From the NCBI GenBank assembly GCA_002307275.1, contig DBTX01000060.1:1-54240 (forward strand): a DNA stretch of 54,240 nt. Reading direction: 5' to 3'. The position numbers and the translations under genes were made by a program. This document shows positions 15,055 to 23,374 of the stretch, in pieces. Numbering within the stretch: position 1 is the first letter of the stretch; each line of letters opens with the position of its first letter. Under the pieces are notes generated by a model. It was not told the DNA's origin. It ran no database searches and saw only the letters and a program-made list of their open reading frames with translations. Source of the stretch: Hungateiclostridiaceae bacterium UBA1305. Lineage in GTDB: Bacteria > Bacillota > Clostridia > Acetivibrionales > DTU013.

Positions 15055-16605
15055 ATGGGAACGATTGAAAAGATAAACAACCTTCATGTTAGGAAAGAGA
15101 AGCTCGAAGCAGGAGGCGGTGCTGACAAGATCGCTAAGCAGCATGAATCAGGGAAGCTATCAGCCAGAGAGAGGCTGGAAAAGCTGTTTGACAGCAATTC
15201 CTTTGTAGAAATAGATGCATTTGTTGAAACCAGGGCAATCGACTTTGACATGCAGAAGAAGAAGGTTCCAGGTGACGGTGTTGTAACCGGTTACGGCAGT
15301 ATTGACGGGAGACCGGTATTTGTATCTTCACAGGATTTTACGGTCATCGGCGGTTCGCTGGGAGAAGCGCATGCCCGCAAGATCACAAAAGTGATGGACA
15401 TGGCAATGAAAATGGGCGCGCCGTTTATCAGCATCAACGACTCCGGTGGAGCAAGGATCGAAGAAGGTATCGACGCACTGAGCGGTTACGGCGACATATT
15501 CTTCAGGAATACGCTCGCATCGGGCGTAATTCCGCAGATCTCGGTCATCATGGGGCCATGTGCAGGCGGTGCAGTGTATTCACCCGCCATTACGGATTTT
15601 GTTTTTATGGTTGATAAAACCAGCTATATGTTTATAACAGGCCCGCAGGTCATCAAGTCGGTTACGGGTGAGGATGTCACGTTCGAAACTCTTGGCGGAG
15701 CAGAAGTTCACAATGCCAAAAGCGGTGTCGCACACTTCAGAAGTGGTAACGAAGAAGAATGCCTGATGGAAATCAGAAGGCTCATCAGCTTCCTGCCAGA
15801 CAATAATCTGACAGATCCACCGGTACTAGCGGCCAATGACGATCTGAACAGAATCGATGAAAGCTTGTTGGAGCTGATCCCGGATAATTCAAACAAACCT
15901 TACGACATAAAGGATATTCTTGTAAAGGTCCTTGATAACGGCGATTTTCTCGAGGTGCAGAAGTATTTCGCACAGAACATCGTGATAGGCTTCGGGAGAC
16001 TGAACGGTAAGACCGTAGGCATCATTGCAAACCAGCCTAAAATCATGGCCGGTGTTCTTGATGTAAACTCGGCAGATAAAGCTGCCAGATTCATCAGGTT
16101 TTGCGATTCCTTCAACATTCCGCTGGTCACATTGACTGACACTGCAGGCTATCTGCCGGGTACAGGCCAGGAATACAGCGGAGTCATCAGGCATGGAGCG
16201 AAGCTTCTATATGCTTTTTCAGAAGCAACGGTTCTGAAAATAAACATCATCGTAAGGAAAGCTTATGGCGGTGCGTATATTGCCATGAACAGCAAACATT
16301 TGGGCGCTGATATGGTTTTCGCATGGCCGAGTGCTGAAATAGCAGTCATGGGACCTGACGGCGCTGCGAATATTATATTCCGTAAAGAAATAGCTTCTGC
16401 AGACGATGCTATAGCTGCAAGGGAGCAGAAGATCGAGGAGTACAGGAACAAATTCTCAAATCCATACGTAGCAGCAGCAAGAGGTTACGTGGATGATGTC
16501 ATTGATCCTGCAACCACCCGTGGCAGGTTGATCAATGCGCTGGAGATGCTCGCCGGAAAGAGAGAGAACAGACCGGCGAAGAAACACGGGAACATACCAC
16601 TGTAA
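15055..16605 (+). CDS. mmdA: Acyl-CoA carboxyltransferase subunit (MmdA / 12S transcarboxylase)
   Basis: Moves a carboxyl group between biotin and an acyl-CoA (propionyl-/methylmalonyl-CoA, possibly acetyl-/malonyl-CoA). The 516-residue length is standard. Both crotonase-type halves are visible: an N-terminal half with ARERLEKLFDSNSFVEID, FVSSQDFTVIGGSLGEAHA and ISINDSGGARIEEG (acyl-CoA oxyanion region), and a C-terminal half with TLTDTAGYLPGTGQEYSGVI and RKAYGGAYIAMNSKHLGAD. Start: ATG 15055 after GAGGTGTAAAACTC. It opens an operon with a small subunit, a biotin carrier and a 5S-like subunit. The exact acyl-CoA is not readable from motifs alone. Confidence 0.93.
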   Translation: MGTIEKINNLHVRKEKLEAGGGADKIAKQHESGKLSARERLEKLFDSNSFVEIDAFVETRAIDFDMQKKKVPGDGVVTGYGSIDGRPVFVSSQDFTVIGGSLGEAHARKITKVMDMAMKMGAPFISINDSGGARIEEGIDALSGYGDIFFRNTLASGVIPQISVIMGPCAGGAVYSPAITDFVFMVDKTSYMFITGPQVIKSVTGEDVTFETLGGAEVHNAKSGVAHFRSGNEEECLMEIRRLISFLPDNNLTDPPVLAANDDLNRIDESLLELIPDNSNKPYDIKDILVKVLDNGDFLEVQKYFAQNIVIGFGRLNGKTVGIIANQPKIMAGVLDVNSADKAARFIRFCDSFNIPLVTLTDTAGYLPGTGQEYSGVIRHGAKLLYAFSEATVLKINIIVRKAYGGAYIAMNSKHLGADMVFAWPSAEIAVMGPDGAANIIFRKEIASADDAIAAREQKIEEYRNKFSNPYVAAARGYVDDVIDPATTRGRLINALEMLAGKRENRPAKKHGNIPL

Positions 16606-16620
16606 GATGGAGGTGCAGGC

Positions 16621-16821
16621 ATGGAAGAGTATAACAAAGAGACTATAAAAGAGGCCATAAGCGACGAAATCCTGGCTGTAATTGCAGCAGCAGTGGCAGC
16701 TATGGAAGCCAGGCCGGGTTACAGGCTGGAGGTCAGGTCCATGCGGCATGTCCCGCAGAATTCGCCGGCGTGGAACACAGCTGGAAGACTTGAAAGATTG
16801 AGCCGCAATTTGAATGCATAG
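16621..16821 (+). CDS. Small carboxyltransferase-associated subunit (MmdD/MmdE C-terminal-like)
   Basis: A 66-residue protein between mmdA and the biotin carrier gene. It has an Ala-rich helix (EILAVIAAAVAAME) followed by RPGYRLEVRSMRHVPQNSPAWNTAGRLERL. The pattern of SPAW-AGR near the end resembles the C-terminal part of MmdD and the small MmdE subunit of Veillonella methylmalonyl-CoA decarboxylase, which stabilises the complex. There is no membrane helix, so it cannot be the membrane-anchoring gamma/delta subunit. Start: ATG 16621 with GGAGGTG before it. Assignment is by recall of the family, not alignment. Confidence 0.65.
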   Translation: MEEYNKETIKEAISDEILAVIAAAVAAMEARPGYRLEVRSMRHVPQNSPAWNTAGRLERLSRNLNA

Positions 16822-16836
16822 AGGAGGATTGAAGTA

Positions 16837-17247
16837 ATGAAGAAGTTTTTGATAAAGGTGAATGGAAACCAATATGAGGTTGAAGTTGAGGAAATAAGGG
16901 ACGGGGTTCTTCCTGTTCCATCTGCAGTCAGTAGCGCGCACCCTGTGCAGGCACCTGCAGTAGCTCCTGTTCAATCACAGACGGCGGCACCTGCAGCAGT
17001 TGAAAAAAAGGCAGTAATAACTGGAGCGGTTGGAGCTACAAAGATAACTTCTCCAATGCCGGGGACCATATTAAAGGTTGTAGCAAATGCCGGGGATAGT
17101 ATTAAAAGAGGGCAAGTGCTTGTGATACTTGAAGCGATGAAAATGGAAAATGAAATCGTTGCACCATCGGACGGTACAGTTGCTTCAATAAATGTATCCA
17201 AAGGTGCTTCCGTTAATGCGGGCGATTTGCTTGCATCCTTGAATTGA
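16837..17247 (+). CDS. mmdC: Biotin carboxyl carrier protein (1.3S / MmdC-like)
   Basis: Carries the carboxyl group on biotin between the two carboxyltransferase subunits. A 136-residue protein with a short N-terminal region (KKFLIKVNGNQYEVEVEEI), an Ala/Pro/Val-rich flexible linker (about 28-65) and a C-terminal biotinyl domain. The biotin attachment Lys is Lys102 in EAMKMEN, with PMPGTI upstream as expected. Start: ATG 16837 after GAGGAGG. It lies 15 bp after the small subunit and 10 bp before the 5S-like gene, fitting an assembled multi-subunit enzyme. Confidence 0.95.
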   Translation: MKKFLIKVNGNQYEVEVEEIRDGVLPVPSAVSSAHPVQAPAVAPVQSQTAAPAAVEKKAVITGAVGATKITSPMPGTILKVVANAGDSIKRGQVLVILEAMKMENEIVAPSDGTVASINVSKGASVNAGDLLASLN

Positions 17248-17257
17248 GGAGGATTGG

Positions 17258-18658
17258 ATGATGCGCAGGGTTAAAATAACCGAAACAGTGTTGAGAGATG
17301 CCCACCAGTCACTGATTGCAACCAGAATGAAGACGGAAGATATGCTGCCGATTATTGAAAAGCTCGATAATATCGGCTATAACTCCCTTGAATGCTGGGG
17401 TGGGGCAACATTCGACTCTTGCTTGAGATTCTTGAATGAGGATCCATGGGAAAGACTCAGGAAAATAAAGAAAATTGCAAAAAAGACTCCGCTGCAAATG
17501 CTGCTAAGAGGTCAGAATCTTCTCGGTTACAAACATTATGCAGATGATGTGGTCGAGTATTTTGTCAGAAAATCCATTTCAAATGGAATCAATATCATCA
17601 GGATATTTGATGCGCTGAACGATGTCAGAAACATAGAAGAAGCGATAAAAGCCTGTAATAAGGAAGGTGGCCATGCACAGGGCTGTTTCAGCTATACGAT
17701 GAGTCCCGTACATAGCCTGGAGCATTTTGTGAAGGATTCAAGGATGTTGGTCGAAATGGGTGCCGACAGCATCTGCATCAAGGACATGGCAGGCTTGTTA
17801 TTGCCATATTCCGCCTATGAACTTGTTAAAGCACTTAAGGAATATATTAATATTCCAATACAACTGCACACGCATTATACGAGCGGTGTTGCTTCCATGA
17901 CCTATTTAAAGGCGATTGAAGCAGGCGTCGATATCGTGGACTGCGCAATTTCTCCAATGGCGATGGGTACCTCACAGCCCCCTACAGAGCCATTGGTGGC
18001 TACACTGAAGGGGACCGGATTCGATACCGGACTTGATCTTGCGTTATTAAGCGAAATCGCGGAATATTTCAGACCGATCAAAGAAAAATATGTAGAATCG
18101 GGGCTTCTTGACGTCAAGATGATGGGCGTGGATGTCAATGCGCTCATATATCAGGTGCCGGGAGGCATGCTGTCCAATCTGGTATCTCAGCTGAAACAGG
18201 CAGGCAAGTCGGACAAGTATGAAGAAGTACTGAAGGAAGTGCCAAGGGTCCGGGAAGATTTCGGATATCCTCCGCTGGTTACCCCCACAAGCCAGATCGT
18301 CGGATCACAGGCTGTAATGAACGTCATTGCCGGAGAGAGATACAAAATGGTGCCTAAGGAATCCAAGGCGCTGGTCAAAGGGGAATATGGAAAAACGCCG
18401 GGCCCTATTTCCGAAGAAATAAAGAAGAAAATACTTGGCGATGAAGAGCAGATTACCTGCAGGCCTGCTGATTTAATCCAGCCTGAGCTTGATAATATCA
18501 GAAAGCAGAACGGAGAATATATCGAGCAGGATGAAGATGTGCTTTCCTATGCATTATTCCCACAGGTAGCAGAGAATTTTTTCAAACAGCGGCAGGCGGA
18601 AAAATATAAAATTGACAGCAGTATGGTGGATTTCAAGGACAGGATCCATCCGGTATAA
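17258..18658 (+). CDS. Keto-acid carboxyltransferase subunit (5S transcarboxylase / OadA / PycB-like)
   Basis: A 466-residue HMGL-like TIM-barrel carboxyltransferase that exchanges CO2 between oxaloacetate/pyruvate and carboxybiotin. Motifs: ETVLRDAHQSLIATRM near the start, LLRGQNLLGYKHYADD, IKDMAGLLLP and LHTHYTSG (metal-binding His pair). The C-terminal conserved carboxylase domain carries PGGMLSNLVSQL and GKTPGPISEEI. It has no biotinyl domain, which is supplied by the separate carrier. With mmdA and the carrier it makes the set of a Propionibacterium-like transcarboxylase. ATG 17258 or 17261 could be the start; both follow GAGGAGG. Confidence 0.92.
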   Translation: MMRRVKITETVLRDAHQSLIATRMKTEDMLPIIEKLDNIGYNSLECWGGATFDSCLRFLNEDPWERLRKIKKIAKKTPLQMLLRGQNLLGYKHYADDVVEYFVRKSISNGINIIRIFDALNDVRNIEEAIKACNKEGGHAQGCFSYTMSPVHSLEHFVKDSRMLVEMGADSICIKDMAGLLLPYSAYELVKALKEYINIPIQLHTHYTSGVASMTYLKAIEAGVDIVDCAISPMAMGTSQPPTEPLVATLKGTGFDTGLDLALLSEIAEYFRPIKEKYVESGLLDVKMMGVDVNALIYQVPGGMLSNLVSQLKQAGKSDKYEEVLKEVPRVREDFGYPPLVTPTSQIVGSQAVMNVIAGERYKMVPKESKALVKGEYGKTPGPISEEIKKKILGDEEQITCRPADLIQPELDNIRKQNGEYIEQDEDVLSYALFPQVAENFFKQRQAEKYKIDSSMVDFKDRIHPV

Positions 18659-18783
18659 GGTAGAAAGAAAGTATAATTTAGAATTAATTGAAAATTCATT
18701 ATCTTCCTGAAATACCTTTACCAGGTAGCAGATGATAAATAATAACTGGAAAATTTATTTTGAACCGATGCGTTACACAAGAA

Positions 18784-18820
18784 AAGGCCTGACTTCGATA
18801 TTATAATGAAGTCAGGCCTT
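18784..18820. terminator. Bidirectional hairpin terminator between convergent genes
   Basis: AAGGCCTGACTTC at 18784-18796 pairs perfectly with GAAGTCAGGCCTT at 18808-18820 around an 11-base loop. It sits between the transcarboxylase operon and the convergent minus-strand gene, with short A and T runs on both sides. Confidence 0.75.
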
Positions 18821-18904
18821 CATTTCCATTAGCGGTTGAAATAGAATTTACAAAGTAAGCTAAGTATACTCGTTCAAAGGATTGATTTTGAATTATAATT
18901 GAAA

Positions 18905-19543
18905 TCAGCATTTACTGTGCATATATACGTAATTTACCCGGTTACTCGTATATTTCAGAATCTTTATCGGGCTGCCCTTCTTTATATGTCTGCCGCATTT
19001 AAGGCATGTATAGGTTGGTGAATTTATACTTCCATAAGAGATCTCAGGTATGATTCCTTGATACTTCTCCCAGCTTTGCCACCCGACCTTGCAAAGCTTG
19101 ATTCGATTGTCGAAGTCAGCATAGACCCATTTAAGCAGTTTATGAAAGTGAAACGGATAATGCGTATATTTGATATATTGCCATGGCAGGCCAAGCGTTT
19201 GCGTATACAGCTCAAAATTCTTTTCAACGATTTCCTGGATTCTGCCGGTGATTTGTGTACAATACCAGGTATAGCCATTATCCTCCAGCCATTTTTTTAG
19301 TCTGTCAAACATATATCCTCTGCATATCTCTATTGCTTCACCTTTTTCTGGAGAAAGCTGTTTTATTGCTGTGGATGCGATTTCCACCACTTCGTTAAGG
19401 TAAAGCTTTTTCCTGAAATTTTCCTTGTTATATAACTCGACAGGAATAATATCAAAACAATATTCATTTGTCTCAGGCCTGTATATTCCGATACAGGTTC
19501 CGCCAACGAAACTGCCGCTTCCCGCATCATCTATCTGAAGCAT
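18905..19543 (-). CDS. Uncharacterised protein with C-terminal zinc-ribbon-like motif
   Basis: A 212-residue protein that I do not recognise. It starts MLQIDDAGSGSFVGGTCIGIY: an acidic pair followed by Gly/Ser turns at the end of a beta strand, reminiscent of RNase H-like nuclease or ATPase cores. The middle has IEICRGYMFDRLKKWLEDNGY and an aromatic/His-rich stretch (LPWQYIKYTHYPFHFHKLL). The C-terminus has CLKCGRHIKKGSPI and a terminal Cys, suggesting a zinc ribbon. Start: ATG at 19543, preceded by GAGGAGG. It is transcribed alone, convergent with the transcarboxylase operon and divergent from the RpiR gene. Confidence 0.75.
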   Translation of the reverse strand: MLQIDDAGSGSFVGGTCIGIYRPETNEYCFDIIPVELYNKENFRKKLYLNEVVEIASTAIKQLSPEKGEAIEICRGYMFDRLKKWLEDNGYTWYCTQITGRIQEIVEKNFELYTQTLGLPWQYIKYTHYPFHFHKLLKWVYADFDNRIKLCKVGWQSWEKYQGIIPEISYGSINSPTYTCLKCGRHIKKGSPIKILKYTSNRVNYVYMHSKC

Positions 19544-19652
19544 GCATCCTCCTCGAAAGTTATCATTTTTCAGCGTGTATATGTTTTGATAAAATATTCA
19601 AATTGATACATATTGGAAAAATTCAGATACTTTAAATGAAAAATGCAAGTAC

Positions 19653-19681
19653 TTGATTTTTATCCTGCAAAAATGTAATAT
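19653..19681 (+). promoter_or_regulatory. Promoter candidate for the RpiR gene
   Basis: TTGATT at 19653-19658, a 17-bp spacer and TAATAT at 19676-19681. It lies about 60 bp before the RpiR start codon. Confidence 0.55.
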
Positions 19682-19742
19682 AGTATGGAGGAAGTTCGTC
19701 GGATATACAGACGGACTTGTCCATCAGGATGTGGAGGTTCAT

Positions 19743-20642
19743 ATGGAAAATAAAAGCCATGATATGATAAAAAGGATTCAGGAAAAGCTGTCTGACATGA
19801 GCAAGGGCCAGAAACTTATAGCCAACTATATCATAAGCCATTATGAAAAGGCAGCCTTCATGACAGCGGCCAGACTGGGTGAAGTAGTGGGTGTAAGCGA
19901 ATCTACAGTTGTAAGATTTGCGATAGAGCTGGGTTATGATGGCTATCCCAAGCTTCAGAAAGTGCTTCAGGAGCTCATCAAGAGCAAACTTACAGCAGTG
20001 CAGAGAATAGAGGTATCCTCCAAAAGGATCAATGAAGACAACATCTTAAAAAGTGTGCTGCAATCAGATATGGAAAAGATTAAGCTGACAATGGAAGAAA
20101 TCGATCTGGCAGGCTTTAATGAAATTGTCGAGAGTATTTTAAATGCAAAAAAAATATACATTCTTGGCGTAAGAAGTTCTGCACCTCTTGCAAGTTTCCT
20201 CGGCTTTTATTTCAATTTGATTTTTGACAATGTCAGGCTTGTCCATACGACGAGTGTCAGTGAAATGTTCGAACAGATCCTGAGAGCATCTGAAGGGGAT
20301 GTAGTGATCGGCATAAGCTTCCCAAGATATTCCAAAAGGACTACAAAAGCCATGCAATTTGTGAAGAGCCAGGGATCTACGGTAATTGCCATAACGGACA
20401 GTATGGAATCACCTTTGGCGAATTGCGCAGACCACTGCATCACAGCCAGGAGCGATATGGCATCGTTTGTTGATTCACTGGTCGCACCGCTTAGCGTGAT
20501 TAACGCATTGATCGTGGCAATAGGTATGAGAAAAAAGGAAAGTGTCTACAATACCTTTGAGAGGTTGGAAACGATCTGGGACGAATATCAGGTATATGAA
20601 AAGTACGATAATGCTGAAACGCACAGGAAGGTGGATTATTGA
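19743..20642 (+). CDS. MurR/RpiR family transcriptional regulator
   Basis: A 299-residue regulator. The N-terminal HTH_6 domain (about 1-80) includes LSDMSKGQKLIANYII and RLGEVVGVSESTVVRFAIELGYDGYPKLQ. A C-terminal SIS sugar-phosphate domain (about 125-260) includes KKIYILGVRSSAPLASFLGFY, GDVVIGISFPRYSKRT and VIAITDSMESPLA. Such proteins sense phosphosugars. The start is ATG 19743, five bases after TGGAGG; the frame is open upstream but without such a site. Its stop overlaps the TTG start of the FAD oxidoreductase gene, so the two are translationally coupled, though no sugar operon is adjacent. Confidence 0.92.
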   Translation: MENKSHDMIKRIQEKLSDMSKGQKLIANYIISHYEKAAFMTAARLGEVVGVSESTVVRFAIELGYDGYPKLQKVLQELIKSKLTAVQRIEVSSKRINEDNILKSVLQSDMEKIKLTMEEIDLAGFNEIVESILNAKKIYILGVRSSAPLASFLGFYFNLIFDNVRLVHTTSVSEMFEQILRASEGDVVIGISFPRYSKRTTKAMQFVKSQGSTVIAITDSMESPLANCADHCITARSDMASFVDSLVAPLSVINALIVAIGMRKKESVYNTFERLETIWDEYQVYEKYDNAETHRKVDY

Positions 20643-21868
20643 CCAGGAGAGTGATTGTGATAGGCGCCGGTGCTGCAGGTCTCATGGCTGCAGGGAAAGC
20701 TGCAGAACGCGGTTTGAATGTACTACTGCTTGAAAAAAACGACCGTACAGGTAAAAAACTGTTGATATCCGGCAAGGGAAGATGCAATATCACCAATAAC
20801 ACCGATATTGAAGGGCTTATAAACAATATTCCCGGCAACGGGAATTTTTTGTATTCCTCTTTTTATACCTTTTCGAATTCAGACCTGATAGAACTGCTTC
20901 ACAATGAGGGCCTTGAAACAAAGGTCGAGAGAGGCGGCAGAGTATTTCCCGTTTCGGATTCTGCCAGAGATGTCGTTCTTATTCTTCAAAGATTTGCAGA
21001 AGAAAGAGGCGTTAAAATTCGACTGAATTCCGCTGTTGAAAAAATTGAAGTAAAAAATGGTTCTGTATCGGGTGTAAAGCTGAGAGACGGAAGTTTTTTT
21101 GATTGCGAATGTGCAATCATTGCAACAGGTGGCGTATCCTATCCCGGAACCGGTTCAACCGGAGACGGATATGATATGGCAAAAAAGCTTGGACATACAG
21201 TCACAGAGTTAAAGCCCTCACTGGTACCGCTTCTTGTTGCCGAGAAATGGATCGCAGAGCTTCAGGGTCTATCTCTGAAAAACATATCAATTACAATTTT
21301 AGATAAGAAGGACCGAAAAGTTTATACGGATTTCGGTGAGATGCTGTTCACTCATTTTGGTGTGTCCGGTCCGTTAATACTGAGCAGCAGCAGGCATATC
21401 CTCAATTATGGCTACAGGAACGTCAAACTTGTAATCGACCTGAAACCGGCACTTTCTGAAGAAACACTGGACGCCAGGCTGCAAAGGGATTTTGAAAAAT
21501 TTTCGAGGAAACAATTCAAGAATAGTCTTGATGATTTGCTCCCTCAGAAGATGATACCAGTTTTTATAATGCTTTCACAGATACCGGAGGATAAGCCTGT
21601 GAACCAAATCACGAAGGCTGAGAGAAGAGTTCTCGTGAAACTGCTGAAGGCTTTTACTCTTGAAATAACCGGTTCCAGACCTATAAGTGAGGCTATAGTA
21701 ACTGCCGGCGGTGTTTGCACGGACGAAATAAATCCCTCAACTATGGAATCAAAGCTTGTCAGGGGATTGTATTTTGCAGGCGAGGTTATAGATGTAGATG
21801 CCTATACAGGCGGATTCAACCTGACAATTGCGTTTTCGACAGGCTGTTTGGCGGGATTGAATTGTTGA
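20639..21868 (+). CDS. NAD(P)/FAD-dependent oxidoreductase (HI0933/YhiN/BaiN family)
   Basis: A 409-residue flavoprotein. The N-terminal dinucleotide-binding motif is VIGAGAAGLMAAGKAAERG. KKLLISGKGRCNITNN follows at about 40-55, a hallmark of this family, and the C-terminal FAD loop is GLYFAGEVIDVDAYTGGFNL. Some relatives reduce bile-acid intermediates, but most are uncharacterised, so no substrate is assigned. Start: TTG 20639, six bases after GGTGG, overlapping the RpiR stop by four bases. Confidence 0.9.
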   Translation: MTRRVIVIGAGAAGLMAAGKAAERGLNVLLLEKNDRTGKKLLISGKGRCNITNNTDIEGLINNIPGNGNFLYSSFYTFSNSDLIELLHNEGLETKVERGGRVFPVSDSARDVVLILQRFAEERGVKIRLNSAVEKIEVKNGSVSGVKLRDGSFFDCECAIIATGGVSYPGTGSTGDGYDMAKKLGHTVTELKPSLVPLLVAEKWIAELQGLSLKNISITILDKKDRKVYTDFGEMLFTHFGVSGPLILSSSRHILNYGYRNVKLVIDLKPALSEETLDARLQRDFEKFSRKQFKNSLDDLLPQKMIPVFIMLSQIPEDKPVNQITKAERRVLVKLLKAFTLEITGSRPISEAIVTAGGVCTDEINPSTMESKLVRGLYFAGEVIDVDAYTGGFNLTIAFSTGCLAGLNC

Positions 21869-21882
21869 ATACTGGAGTTGAC

Positions 21883-22380
21883 ATGATAAAAGCAGTACTG
21901 AATCAAAATACAGATGAAAAAATAAGTAAAACGAGAAAGAAATTTTCCTGCAGCTTTGAAGGGTTCCTGTTCAAAGCTGCAATATCAGCCCTGCTTGTTT
22001 TAGTGGCAGTGCAGGCAGCTTTTTTAGATCCGGTGTTCAAATCGACCGTTTCAAATGACAACAAATTGGAGGGAGAAGTGCTGAAGGAGGAAGCTTATTT
22101 TTTTACTCCCTGCAAAATGGAACTAAAACTGATCAATATCGATCATTGCCCTGATCTTGAAGTCCTCATAAATGGCGAAAAAAGCACCGCTTTCTATGAT
22201 AAAACAGTAATGCTTGAGCTTAAGGACGGTGACGTAGTCGAGCTTGATGCCGGAACTGTCCTGGAAGAAGCAGTAGTGCAGGTAAGCTCGGTCAGCAGCA
22301 ATATATCCGGTTTTCTTGGTAAAACGATGTCTGTCACGGATGGCATCCATTTAGTCGCATTGGTGAACCCTGTGCAATAG
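21883..22380 (+). CDS. Membrane-anchored protein of unknown function
   Basis: A 165-residue protein with a basic N-terminus, one membrane helix at about 29-48 (FKAAISALLVLVAVQAAFL) and an external C-terminal domain of roughly 115 residues rich in short beta-strand patterns (MELKLINIDHCPDLEVLING, VVELDAGTVLEEAVVQVSSV). The architecture suggests a single-span protein with a small beta-sandwich outside the cell. ATG 21883 has GGAG just upstream; the open frame begins earlier (21715) inside the oxidoreductase gene and is not real there. It follows the oxidoreductase by 14 bp and is likely co-transcribed. Confidence 0.7.
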   Translation: MIKAVLNQNTDEKISKTRKKFSCSFEGFLFKAAISALLVLVAVQAAFLDPVFKSTVSNDNKLEGEVLKEEAYFFTPCKMELKLINIDHCPDLEVLINGEKSTAFYDKTVMLELKDGDVVELDAGTVLEEAVVQVSSVSSNISGFLGKTMSVTDGIHLVALVNPVQ

Positions 22381-22447
22381 TATACTTTCATACCTGATTC
22401 CTTTAGAGTTGATGGTGTACTAATATCTTGGCCCGATAGAATTCATA

Positions 22448-22476
22448 TTGTACAATTATCATAATTCCTATATAAT
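22448..22476 (+). promoter_or_regulatory. Sigma-A promoter of hutP
   Basis: TTGTAC at 22448-22453, a 17-bp spacer and TATAAT at 22471-22476, about 28 bp before the hutP start codon. Confidence 0.7.
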
Positions 22477-22503
22477 ATAAAAGTAATTTTGAGAGGTAGC
22501 ATA

Positions 22504-22929
22504 ATGACGGAGAACAGCAGGGAATACGGCAGCAGAGAAATTGCTGCCGCTGCGATACGCATAGCAGTTACCGCAGACAGACAGGAAGAAAAGCAGCTGC
22601 AGGCCGAATATGCAAGAAACGGTATTCATACTGCTGCAGTGGATTATGGCGGGGAGTTCATAAACTCGGTAATGAAAATTATCGAACGTGCTGTCGTATC
22701 GTCAAAGCGTGAAGGCCTGATCAGTGAAACTCATCTGGAAGAGGGCGCAGTGGCAGGTGCTACCAGGGAGGCTCTTTCGCAGATCATGCCAAAGGCGCTC
22801 GGACTGAATGTCGGTGGGAAGATAGGAATTGCAAGGTATAAGGATCATGTGAGCGTATCCATATTTTTTGGGATCGGTTTGCTGCATCTGAATGAAGTTG
22901 CAATAGGAGTAGGTCACCGGGTAGTTTGA
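22504..22929 (+). CDS. hutP: HutP family protein
   Basis: HutP in Bacillus is an RNA-binding antiterminator of the histidine-utilisation operon that needs histidine and Mg2+. This 141-residue protein keeps the family core: REIAAAAIRIAVTADRQEE, EGAVAGATREALSQIMPKA and the C-terminal LLHLNEVAIGVGHRVV with the metal/histidine-binding His residues. Start: ATG 22504 after GAGAGGT. No histidine-degradation gene is next to it; it has its own promoter and precedes aroH. In this setting it may have taken on another RNA target. Confidence 0.88.
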   Translation: MTENSREYGSREIAAAAIRIAVTADRQEEKQLQAEYARNGIHTAAVDYGGEFINSVMKIIERAVVSSKREGLISETHLEEGAVAGATREALSQIMPKALGLNVGGKIGIARYKDHVSVSIFFGIGLLHLNEVAIGVGHRVV

Positions 22930-22985
22930 CATCCTTCTGAAAGCAGCTTGGCATTGTATTGAAAAGCAGAATGGAGTGAACAGCC

Positions 22986-23369
22986 TTGATGGTCAAAGCA
23001 ATCAGAGGTGCAACAACAGTAGAAGAAAATACCGAGCAGGAAATACTTGATGCGACTTGTGAACTGCTGAAAAAAATGATAGAGATCAATGAGATAGATA
23101 AGGATGATATCATAAGTATCATTTTTTCTGTTACCATGGATCTGAATGCCACATTTCCGGCGGTGGCTGCAAGAAGGCTCGGCTGGACTGAAACAGCACT
23201 GATGAGTACTTATGAAATAGATGTACCCGGGAGCCTGCGGAAATGTATTAGAGTACTGATGCATATCAATACCGAAAAGAAAAACAGCGGACTCAAATTT
23301 GTATATCAAAGACAGGCAAGACTGTTGAGACCTGACCTTTTGGAACAGAACCAACGGATTGGGGGATAA
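22986..23369 (+). CDS. aroH: Chorismate mutase, AroH class
   Basis: Converts chorismate to prephenate for phenylalanine and tyrosine synthesis. The 127-residue length equals Bacillus AroH. Visible features: VKAIRGATTVEENTEQEI at the start (Arg of the active site), DDIISIIFSVTMDLNATFPAVAAR in the middle, and PGSLRKCIRVLMHI near the end. Start: TTG 22986 lies nine bases after GGAG; ATG 22989 is the alternative and changes only one residue. cmk follows five bases after the stop. Confidence 0.93.
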   Translation: MMVKAIRGATTVEENTEQEILDATCELLKKMIEINEIDKDDIISIIFSVTMDLNATFPAVAARRLGWTETALMSTYEIDVPGSLRKCIRVLMHINTEKKNSGLKFVYQRQARLLRPDLLEQNQRIGG

Positions 23370-23374
23370 TTTAT

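Noticed and set aside
18709..18726. TTTACCAGGTAGCAG as a third FapR site
   Set aside because: Only the centre matches, one half is lost, and it lies after the operon with no gene reading away from it on that side.
21715..21882. In-frame upstream extension of the anchored hypothetical protein
   Set aside because: It overlaps the conserved FAD-binding end of the oxidoreductase gene; the ATG at 21883 has a proper ribosome binding site.
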